Shown here: positions 1-4,768 of the stretch, one piece after another
How positions within the stretch are numbered: the stretch's first letter is position 1
Layout: the number at the start of each line of letters is the position of its first letter
Source: an uncultured Acidobacteriota bacterium
GTDB taxonomy: Bacteria > Acidobacteriota > JAAYUB01
Assembly (NCBI GenBank): GCA_937925645.1
Contig: CALAMB010000081.1
Location: 1 to 7,421, forward strand
Reading direction: 5' to 3'
Length of the DNA: 7,421 nucleotides
Position numbers and translations under genes: made by a program
The notes under the pieces: generated by a model
Databases searched by the model: none
What the model was told of the DNA's origin: nothing
The model's input: only the letters and a program-made list of their open reading frames with translations

Positions 1-965
1 TCGACATTCCCTCCTGAGAAGATGACGCCCACCCGCCGGTCGCGGAACACCTCGGGGTGCTCCAGGATCGCGGCCAGGGGGACCGCCGCCGAGGGTTCCA
101 CCACGAGCTTCATCCGCTCCCAGACCAGGCGCATGGCCCGGATGATGCCCTCTTCGCTGACGGTGAGGATCCGCTCCACCAGCCGGCGGATGATGGGATA
201 GGTCCGGTCGCCGAGCGACGTGCGCAACCCGTCGGCCACCGTGACCGGATCGCGGGAGGGGATGATGCGCCCCGCCTGCATGGACTGAAACGCGTCATCA
301 GCGGCCGCCGGCTCGCCGGCCAGCACCCGGATGCCGGGCGAGAGGCCCGTGGCCGCGATCGCGGTGCCGCTCAGCAGACCGCCGCCGCCCACCGGGGCGA
401 TGACCATGTCCAGCCCGGGCACGTCGGTGAGGAGCTCCAGCGCGGCGGTGCCCTGGCCGGCGATGACGCGGAGGTCATTGTACGGGTGGATGAAGACGGC
501 GCCGGTGGCCGCGGTCACCTCGGCCAGCGCCGCCTCACGCGCCGCCAGGGTGGGCTCGCAGAAGACGATCCGGCCGCCGTAGCCGGCCACGGCCGCCTGC
601 TTCACCGCCGGCGCGTTGCGAGGCATGACGATGTGCGCCGTCGTCCCCCGCAGCCGGGCGGCCAGGGCCAGCGCGGCGGCGTGGTTGCCCGACGAGTGGG
701 TGGCGACCCCCCGGGCGAGCTCGTCCGCCGGGAGGGAGAACACGGCGTTGCACGCGCCGCGGAACTTGAAGGCGCCCACCTTCTGCAGGTTCTCGCACTT
801 GAAATGGAGCCGGGCGCCGGCGATGGCGTCGAGACCGGCGCAGGTGAGCACGGGCGTGCGGTGGGCGTAAGGCCGGATCCGCTCGGCCGCGGCGCGGACG
901 TCCGCCGGCGTCGGCGTCAGGTCCGCCGGGATGGTGGTGGAAGATTCGGCCGATCGATCGTTCAT
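1..965 (-). CDS. Serine racemase / threonine dehydratase family PLP enzyme (3' end cut off)
   Basis: Fold-type II PLP enzyme that racemises L-serine and/or deaminates serine or threonine in the cytoplasm. 321 codons are visible from ATG at 965 to the left edge. An AAGGAG site lies 7 bases upstream of the start (978-973). Visible motifs: AFKFRGA with the Schiff-base lysine K67; THSSGNH at 89-95, where S92 aligns with the second catalytic Ser (S84) of eukaryotic serine racemase; a GGGG phosphate loop at 193-196; EPAAADD at 218-224, matching the serine-racemase metal-site pattern (E218, A222, D224); LVWERMKLVVEP; and a final SGGNV that normally sits about 10-25 residues from the end. The THSSGNH and GEPxxADD signatures favour serine racemase over biosynthetic IlvA, and the visible part resembles the roughly 330-residue single-domain form. 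Whether a C-terminal ACT domain follows cannot be seen. Racemase and dehydratase activity cannot be separated from sequence alone. Confidence 0.93.
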   Translation of the reverse strand, partial: MNDRSAESSTTIPADLTPTPADVRAAAERIRPYAHRTPVLTCAGLDAIAGARLHFKCENLQKVGAFKFRGACNAVFSLPADELARGVATHSSGNHAAALALAARLRGTTAHIVMPRNAPAVKQAAVAGYGGRIVFCEPTLAAREAALAEVTAATGAVFIHPYNDLRVIAGQGTAALELLTDVPGLDMVIAPVGGGGLLSGTAIAATGLSPGIRVLAGEPAAADDAFQSMQAGRIIPSRDPVTVADGLRTSLGDRTYPIIRRLVERILTVSEEGIIRAMRLVWERMKLVVEPSAAVPLAAILEHPEVFRDRRVGVIFSGGNV

Positions 966-996
966 GGGCGCGCTCCTTGCTCGGACTGGCGTCCGC

Positions 997-1002
997 ATTG
1001 TA
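997..1002 (-). promoter_or_regulatory. Possible -10 box for the PLP enzyme gene
   Basis: TACAAT reads on the minus strand at 1002-997, about 30 bases upstream of the start codon at 965, a sensible place for a sigma-70 -10 element. The expected -35 position is GC-rich and shows no good match, so the call rests on the -10 alone. Confidence 0.3.
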
Positions 1003-1062
1003 ACCCATTTACCCGGGATCCGGGCGCGCGTGTGCCGCCCCACCCGCGGCGGCGGGATATCG

Positions 1063-1091
1063 TGAACCCGCTCCGACGTCCACCGTATACT
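1063..1091 (+). promoter_or_regulatory. Possible promoter of the Tat-exported Cys-rich gene
   Basis: TATACT at 1086-1091 is a close -10 match. With a 17-base spacer the -35 position is TGAACC (1063-1068), a weak match. Transcription would start near 1098, just before the GGGAGG ribosome site at 1108-1113. It would be divergent from the leftward gene within a 155-base intergenic region. Confidence 0.35.
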
Positions 1092-1120
1092 CAGCCATCT
1101 TCTGAACGGGAGGCGGACGC

Positions 1121-1690
1121 ATGCTGAATCGTCGCGAACTGTGCCGGCGGGCGGTGGGGGCCGGTTTGGCCGCGGGATGCCTGGGCCCGGACGGCGCCGG
1201 CACCTGCCTGGCCCAGACCGCCGGCGCGCAGCATGAGAAATCACCGTGCGAGAAGCGGCTGGAATGGACCGAGAACTGGACCCGGCGGTTCTTCGAGACA
1301 CTGGACGGCCAGGTGGACGAGGCGTCGCGCCGCCGGCTCATGACCGCCAGCGGCCGCGCCTGTTACCGGGAGTCTCACGCGGGCCGGGCGGTCAAGCCGA
1401 TGCCGGTGGACGAACTCGTATCCAAGCTCCAGGCCTACGCGGGAGAGACGAACTGCCGGCGGGAGGGGGACACGGTCTATTTCACCTTCAAGCCGCATCC
1501 GGAACACCGCTGCCTCTGCCCGCTGGTGGAGACTGGACCGGCGAAGCTCTCGCCCACGTTCTGCCTCTGCTCGGTGGGATACGTGACCCAGATGTTCGAA
1601 AGCTGCCTGGGTCGGCCGGTGCGGGTGGCGTTGCTGGAGTCGATCCACACCGGCGGCACGGCCTGCCGCTTCCAGGTGGAGCTGGCCTGA
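1121..1690 (+). CDS. Tat-exported cysteine-rich protein, unknown function
   Basis: 189 residues, starting at ATG 1121 with GGGAGG 7 bases upstream. The N-terminus (RR at residues 4-5, then a short hydrophobic Ala/Gly stretch to about residue 19) looks like a twin-arginine signal. Cleavage could fall after AGA at 34-36, or C20 could be a weak lipobox cysteine. The mature part is rich in cysteines: C43, C81 (in GRAC), C112, a CLC pair at 131/133, another CLC pair at 148/150 (FCLCSVGY), C162 and C182. The C-terminal pattern, CSVGY then MFE, GRPV, LLESI, a GG turn and CRF, recalls the DUF6144-type family from memory; I am unsure of that assignment. Tat export suggests a protein folded with a cofactor or metal before export, and the Cys pairs could bind a metal. 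That is inference. The gene appears monocistronic, followed by a hairpin. Confidence 0.8.
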   Translation: MLNRRELCRRAVGAGLAAGCLGPDGAGTCLAQTAGAQHEKSPCEKRLEWTENWTRRFFETLDGQVDEASRRRLMTASGRACYRESHAGRAVKPMPVDELVSKLQAYAGETNCRREGDTVYFTFKPHPEHRCLCPLVETGPAKLSPTFCLCSVGYVTQMFESCLGRPVRVALLESIHTGGTACRFQVELA

Positions 1691-1707
1691 CCGGTTCGGC
1701 TGCCCGA

Positions 1708-1731
1708 CCGCCGGTGAAACCGGCGGATTCT
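1708..1731 (+). terminator. Hairpin after the Cys-rich gene, possible terminator
   Basis: An 8-bp perfect stem CCGCCGGT/ACCGGCGG (1708-1715 with 1719-1726) with loop GAA begins 17 bases after the stop codon. It is followed by ATTCTGTCCTT, which is T-rich but not a clean U tract, so termination may be weak. Confidence 0.45.
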
Positions 1732-1735
1732 GTCC

Positions 1736-1764
1736 TTGGCGGAGCGCCGGCGGTGTGGTGAAAT
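1736..1764 (+). promoter_or_regulatory. Possible sigma-70 promoter of the asparaginase gene
   Basis: TTGGCG (1736-1741, 4 of 6 to TTGACA), a 17-base spacer and TGAAAT (1759-1764, 4 of 6 to TATAAT). Transcription would start around 1771, giving a leader of about 27 bases. It lies just after the hairpin that may end the previous gene. Confidence 0.35.
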
Positions 1765-1797
1765 AGCCGCGGCGCACTCCGCACCAAGGATGGATTC

Positions 1798-2817
1798 ATG
1801 AACCCGACACCCGCAGAACTTGTCACCGTCACGCGCAGCGGACGAGTGGAATGTCGCCACCGGGGCAGCGTCGCCGTCGTGGACGGCGCCGGCCGCCTCA
1901 CGCATTACGCGGGCGATCCGGAGGCGGTGGCCTACATGCGCTCGGCGGCCAAGCCCATCCAGGCCCTGGCGGTGGTCGCCAGCGGTGCCGCCGACCGTTT
2001 CGGCCTCACCGACGAAGAGCTGGCGGTCTGCTGCGCTTCCCACTACGGCGAGCCGGCGCACCGGCAGGCGGTGGCGTCCATCCTGGTCAAAATCGGGCTG
2101 ACGCCGGACGCCCTCCATTGCGGCACCCCGCCGTCGATCCGGGCCGAGATCGCCCTGGCGCAGGCCCGGGCTGGGGAAGCGCGCACGCCGCTGGTGAGCG
2201 ACTGCTCGGGCAAGCACGCCGGCATCCTGGCGGTGTGCGTCCACCGGGGCTTTCCCGTGGCCGATTATTACCGGCCAGACCATCCGGTCCAGGGGATGAT
2301 TCGCGGCATCCTCGCCGCCGTGTCCGGCCTCGCGGAGGAGGCGATCGGCGTGGGCGTGGACGGCTGCACGGTGCCGGTGTTCGCCCTGCCGCTGCACCGC
2401 ATGGCGCTCGCGTACGCCCGGCTGGCCGATCCCGCCGGCCTGCCGCCGGAGCTGGCCGCCGCGGCGCGGCGCGTCACCCGGGCCATGGCGGCCCATCCGT
2501 TCATGCTGGCCGGATCGGGCGGCTTCTGCACCGCGCTGGCTGCCGCCGGCGGCGGCCGCTGGGTGAACAAGCTCGGCGCCGAGGGGGTCTACTGCATCGG
2601 GGTGAAGGAGCCGAACCTGGGCATCGCCCTCAAGATCGAGGATGGCGCGCTCCGGGCGGTGCCGCCCGCGGCGATGCGGGCGCTGGACCGGCTGGGGTTG
2701 CTCACGCCGGAGGACGCCGCGGCCCTGGCCGAATTCGCGGCGGCGCCCAACCGGAACGATTTGGGTGAGGTGGTCGGCGAGCTACGGGGAGTGTTTGAGC
2801 TGTCATTAAGTGAATGA
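1798..2817 (+). CDS. L-asparaginase, Rhizobium etli AnsA-II type (class 3, Ser-Lys)
   Basis: Hydrolyses L-asparagine to aspartate and ammonia. The 339-residue product belongs to the asparaginase II family (Pfam Asparaginase_II), unrelated to E. coli AnsA/AnsB and related in fold to serine beta-lactamases. Residues known from the R. etli enzyme all have counterparts: the SxxK pair S49/K52 in RSAAKP, S81 in CASHYGE, zinc-site C136 and K139 in SDCSGKHAG, C190 in GVDGCTVP, and K258 in NKLGAEGV. MLAGSGGFCT (236-245) and the NRNDLGEVVGELR tail are also as expected. No signal peptide is seen, so it is probably cytoplasmic. Start ATG 1798 has AAGGA 7 bases upstream. Length is normal for the family. 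The N- and C-termini look intact, so the gene should be functional. Confidence 0.93.
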   Translation: MNPTPAELVTVTRSGRVECRHRGSVAVVDGAGRLTHYAGDPEAVAYMRSAAKPIQALAVVASGAADRFGLTDEELAVCCASHYGEPAHRQAVASILVKIGLTPDALHCGTPPSIRAEIALAQARAGEARTPLVSDCSGKHAGILAVCVHRGFPVADYYRPDHPVQGMIRGILAAVSGLAEEAIGVGVDGCTVPVFALPLHRMALAYARLADPAGLPPELAAAARRVTRAMAAHPFMLAGSGGFCTALAAAGGGRWVNKLGAEGVYCIGVKEPNLGIALKIEDGALRAVPPAAMRALDRLGLLTPEDAAALAEFAAAPNRNDLGEVVGELRGVFELSLSE

Positions 2818-3097
2818 ATGATCGGAATGACTGTCTCGACGGGGGCGACGCTGAGTCGATACCTCTTTGGATTATATGTCCTACGTACGATGTCCGGACA
2901 ATCACGCATACCCCAAGTCCCGAGCGATCAGTTATTCTTGATATACTGTTTATCACAGGCAAGATGTTCGCCGCGCCAACGGCCGGGTTGCCCACTCCAT
3001 CAACGCCCAGCACTATCCACGCGTTCGCGACGAAATTAGCCAGCAGCAGCCCCGCGCATGCGGGGCAGCGCCTGGTAACATGAACAGCTCAAGCCCC
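2818..3097. other. Intergenic block with no recognisable gene
   Basis: About 280 bases between the asparaginase stop and the hairpin element. GC content in its first half is visibly lower than in the flanking genes. It is open in several frames on both strands, but none of the translations looks like a known family, and the possible starts have no convincing ribosome site. It contains a perfect TATAAT on the minus strand at 2876-2871, with TTGTCC 19 bases upstream, pointing antisense into asparaginase. There is also an isolated 7-bp hairpin GCCCCGC/GCGGGGC at 3049-3066 with no T run. It could be a decayed gene or a remnant of inserted DNA; I cannot tell. Confidence 0.4.
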
Positions 3098-3193
3098 CGA
3101 CCCGCCGGGCGGGTCGAACATCGGTAGCCCCGGGCGCGAGCCCGGGGTTCGTGTCGCCGACCACCGCCAGGGCGCGACCCGCAAGGCGGGTCG
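3098..3193 (+). repeat. Left arm of the hairpin element
   Basis: Three stems: 8 bp with loop CGG (3098-3116), 8 bp with a GCGA tetraloop (3128-3147), and 8 bp with loop AAG (3175-3193). Hairpins 1 and 3 are both followed directly by GAA or AA-A/T, so each is a half-unit in plus orientation. Confidence 0.75.
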
Positions 3194-3293
3194 AATGTGG
3201 TCCAGCCCACGGAGGAAATTGCGGAGTGCTACGGACGGGCGGCTATGAGCTTGCGGGACTGCCCAGGTAACCTTCATCCCCCCCCTTCATATT

Positions 3294-3390
3294 CGACCCT
3301 CTTCGCGGGTCGCTCCGGCTCAAGACGGGGCGGAACAGACCCCGGGTTTCACCCGGGGCTACCCATGTTCGACCCGCGTGCCGCGGGTCG
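3294..3390 (-). repeat. Right, inverted arm of the hairpin element
   Basis: Same order as the left arm when read on the minus strand. Hairpin 1' is a 9-bp perfect stem (3370-3378 with 3382-3390), and hairpin 2' is an 8-bp stem with a 3-base loop (3340-3358). The innermost hairpin 3' (3294-3312) has decayed to a 6-bp outer stem with a mismatch below it. Each GACCC hairpin is preceded by TTC on the plus strand, the inverse of the left arm. Confidence 0.75.
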
Positions 3391-3505
3391 CCGGAGGGAT
3401 ATCGGTGAGATGTGGCTACACGGGCGCTACCAGCGTGAGGTATTGCCTGCCGGCCCGCTCCACCACCCGCACGATCGCCGGGTTCCTGCTACGCGGAATT
3501 GGGAT
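3391..3505 (-). other. In-frame open stretch beyond the small gene's stop, no separate gene
   Basis: After the TAG at 3508-3506, the minus-strand frame stays open for 29 more codons until a second TAG at 3418-3416. It starts IPIPRSRNP and ends in a plausible-looking VRVVERAGRQYLTLVAPV. No ribosome site precedes it, so it is not called as a gene. It could be a former C-terminus cut off by a stop mutation, or chance. The remaining bases to the hairpin element show nothing. Confidence 0.3.
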
Positions 3506-3706
3506 CTAGATCATGCTCATGATCATGATCATGATCACGAATACGATCACAATCGCGAGCACGAGGCAGAGGCACGAACCTGTAGGCACGCCGTGCACGT
3601 CGCGGTAGCACTCGTCGTCATGGAGCTGTTCCCAGTGCCGGCGCGCCTCGCTCGCGTCGTCGGTTTCATTGGCCTGCGACTGTTCGGGCGGCAATGCGTC
3701 CACCAT
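3506..3706 (-). CDS. Possible small tail-anchored membrane protein
   Basis: 66 residues from ATG at 3706. This start is chosen over upstream in-frame starts because of a strong AGGGGGAGGT site (3724-3715) 8 bases away. Residues 1-43 are hydrophilic and acidic (Glu/Asp/Gln-rich, with W25, C33). Residues 44-66 form one very hydrophobic segment of Leu, Ile, Val, Phe and Met with C45 and C47, ending IMIMIMSMI at the stop. That would make a C-tail-anchored single-pass protein with the N-terminus in the cytoplasm. The membrane part is encoded by a hexanucleotide array, which raises the chance that the frame is fortuitous, and I know no family for it. It lies in the same direction as the FMN reductase but 297 bases downstream, so it is probably not in its operon. 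Confidence 0.45.
   Translation of the reverse strand: MVDALPPEQSQANETDDASEARRHWEQLHDDECYRDVHGVPTGSCLCLVLAIVIVFVIMIMIMSMI
3511..3570. repeat. Degenerate hexanucleotide array (TCATGA to NNACGA)
   Basis: Ten consecutive 6-base units in one phase. The first four are TCATGM, the next ones drift through TCACGA, ATACGA and TCGCGA to GCACGA. The fourth-to-last bases settle on ACGA, as in the hexamer array at 7353-7407. On the minus strand the TCATGA units read Ile-Met; on the plus strand they read His-Asp. Confidence 0.7.
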
Positions 3707-4003
3707 GATCTGATACCTCCCCCTGAATTGCATCCCCGGCGCCGGTGGTGCGGCCGCACCCGGACGGCGTGACATCACCGGGGCGCAGGGTCGACGATCG
3801 GCCCGGCTGATGATCGAAATGGTCACCCCCTCGAGTCGGGCGGACGTCGCGTATACGCGGATGGTTTGCGCGGGCGGCGATTTATGGCAGGCGATTCACC
3901 CGAGATGGAATCAGTGTCATGAGCGGGCGCCGCATGGCCGGACGACGTCCGAAGAGCCAGGTGAAAGATGATGGGCAAAGGCGGAACAGCCGATTGGATT
4001 TCC
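3707..4003 (-). promoter_or_regulatory. Intergenic region with 12-base palindrome CGCGTATACGCG
   Basis: This spacer between two minus-strand genes is 297 bases long. It holds a perfect 12-base palindrome at 3848-3859, about 145 bases upstream of the small gene's start, which could be an operator or simply a chance dyad. A short CGGAC/GTCCG hairpin lies near 3942-3954 with no T run, so no clear terminator for the FMN reductase is visible. Nothing else was recognised. Confidence 0.25.
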
Positions 4004-4576
4004 TCAAACCAGGCGGGCCAATGTTTCGGCCAGCCGCCGCCCGAGCCCCAGCGCCGCCTCCTGCTCGTTGGCCTTGGCCAGCGAGCCGTCGGGGTTGAAC
4101 GCCTTGTGGGCGAAGGGCACGACCAGTTGGTCCGGCAGCACCAGCACGGTCAAATGGTTGAGGAACAGCCGGAGCAGCATCAGGCTGCGGATGCCGCCGA
4201 AGCCGCCCGGCGAGGCGGCCATGATCACCGCCACCTTGCCCTTGAACGCCATCAGTCCCGGTTCGTCGTCGCTCTCGGCACGGGAAGCCCAGTCCAGGGC
4301 GTTCTTGAGCAGCGGGGTGAACGCGCTGTTGTACTCGGGCGAGGCGATGAGAAAACCATCGTGGGCGGCCAGCAGCCGCTTGAAGGCGCGGGCGTGCTCC
4401 GGCATGCCGTCGCGGTCTTCCAGGTCCTGGTTGAAGAGCGGCATGGGATAGTCCGCCAGGTTGACCAGGGTGACCTCGGCGCCGGCGGCGCGGGCGCCGG
4501 CGGCGGCGACGCCGACCAGCCGCTGGTTGAACGACTCGGCCCGGGCGCTTCCCGAGAAGGCAAGGATTCTGGGCAT
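4004..4576 (-). CDS. NADPH-dependent FMN reductase family protein
   Basis: 190-residue flavodoxin-fold oxidoreductase of the NADPH-dependent FMN reductase family (ChrR/YieF/azoreductase-like). It reduces quinones, azo compounds, metal oxyanions or free flavin using NAD(P)H; the real substrate cannot be told. Visible signatures: the phosphate-binding loop FSGSARAESFN at residues 7-17, SPEYN at 79-83 contacting the flavin ring, KNALDW at 91-96, and ASPGGFGG at 121-128. Length is typical. The start is ATG 4576 with GGAGG 8 bases upstream (4589-4585). The frame is open farther upstream, but the extension lacks a ribosome site and would put residues before the usual MPRILAFSGS start. The gene is divergent from the O-antigen ligase gene and appears to be transcribed alone. 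Confidence 0.92.
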   Translation of the reverse strand: MPRILAFSGSARAESFNQRLVGVAAAGARAAGAEVTLVNLADYPMPLFNQDLEDRDGMPEHARAFKRLLAAHDGFLIASPEYNSAFTPLLKNALDWASRAESDDEPGLMAFKGKVAVIMAASPGGFGGIRSLMLLRLFLNHLTVLVLPDQLVVPFAHKAFNPDGSLAKANEQEAALGLGRRLAETLARLV

Positions 4577-4604
4577 GGCGGTGTCCTCCGATTGGATTCG
4601 CCTT

Positions 4605-4634
4605 ATTGTACCGCGAAAATCCGGCGCTTGTCTC
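4605..4634 (-). promoter_or_regulatory. Likely sigma-70 promoter of the FMN reductase
   Basis: Minus strand: GAGACA (4634-4629, 4 of 6 to TTGACA), an 18-base spacer, then TACAAT (4610-4605, 5 of 6 to TATAAT). The start of transcription near 4598 would sit just ahead of the GGAGG site. This is the best-formed promoter in the window. Confidence 0.45.
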
Positions 4635-4681
4635 CATGCTGATTTCCGGATTGGGTATTTCGGGCGTTCCGGCGCCCGTGC

Positions 4682-4710
4682 TTGCGCCCGGCGGGCCGTC
4701 ACTGTACCAT
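4682..4710 (+). promoter_or_regulatory. Possible promoter of the O-antigen ligase operon
   Basis: TTGCGC (4682-4687), a 17-base spacer and TACCAT (4705-4710), with 3 and 4 of 6 consensus matches. It would start transcripts near 4717, about 50 bases upstream of the start codon. Confidence 0.25.
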
Positions 4711-4768
4711 AGGCGCTTCGTGACGGGTCTGGTGGCGCCGTCGTCACATCCGGACGCATGGATTCCGC

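Larger units (their letters stand above)
3098..3390. repeat. Mirror-image composite of six hairpins (REP/BIME- or MITE-like)
   Basis: Two diverged inverted arms surround a 100-base centre (3194-3293). Left arm: hairpin 1 (3098-3116), an 11-base linker, hairpin 2 (3128-3147), 27 bases, hairpin 3 (3175-3193). Right arm, in reverse: hairpin 3' (3294-3312), 27 bases, hairpin 2' (3340-3358), 11 bases, hairpin 1' (3370-3390). Hairpins 1 and 3 share the stem CGACCCGC/GCGGGTCG. Hairpin 2 is CCCCGGG(C or T) with its complement. Read on one strand, the 11-base linkers match at 10 of 11 positions (AACATSGGTAG). Spacings agree exactly, while loops and the 27-base linkers differ, which suggests selection on structure. 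Inverted pairs of palindromic units are typical of REP/BIME elements mobilised by RAYT transposases. No transposase and no clear target duplication are seen here. Confidence 0.8.

Noticed and set aside
57..1127. 356-residue plus-strand ORF
   Set aside because: It is antisense to the well-supported PLP enzyme, has Arg/Gly-rich low-complexity composition, and matches no family.
1477..2496. 339-residue minus-strand ORF
   Set aside because: It is a GC-rich shadow of the asparaginase and of the end of the Cys-rich gene.
3049..3066. 7-bp hairpin as a terminator for asparaginase
   Set aside because: It has no T run on either side and lies more than 230 bases after the stop codon.
3197..3772. Plus-strand ORF with a His-Asp-rich HDHDHDH stretch resembling a metal-binding protein
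   Set aside because: The His-Asp run is the complement of the TCATGA hexamer array, the frame runs through the hairpin element, and no ribosome site precedes its start.
3707..3826. Longer form of the small minus-strand protein from an upstream start at 3826
   Set aside because: The extension is Arg/Pro/Ala low complexity, and the strong AGGGGGAGGT site sits before the internal ATG at 3706.
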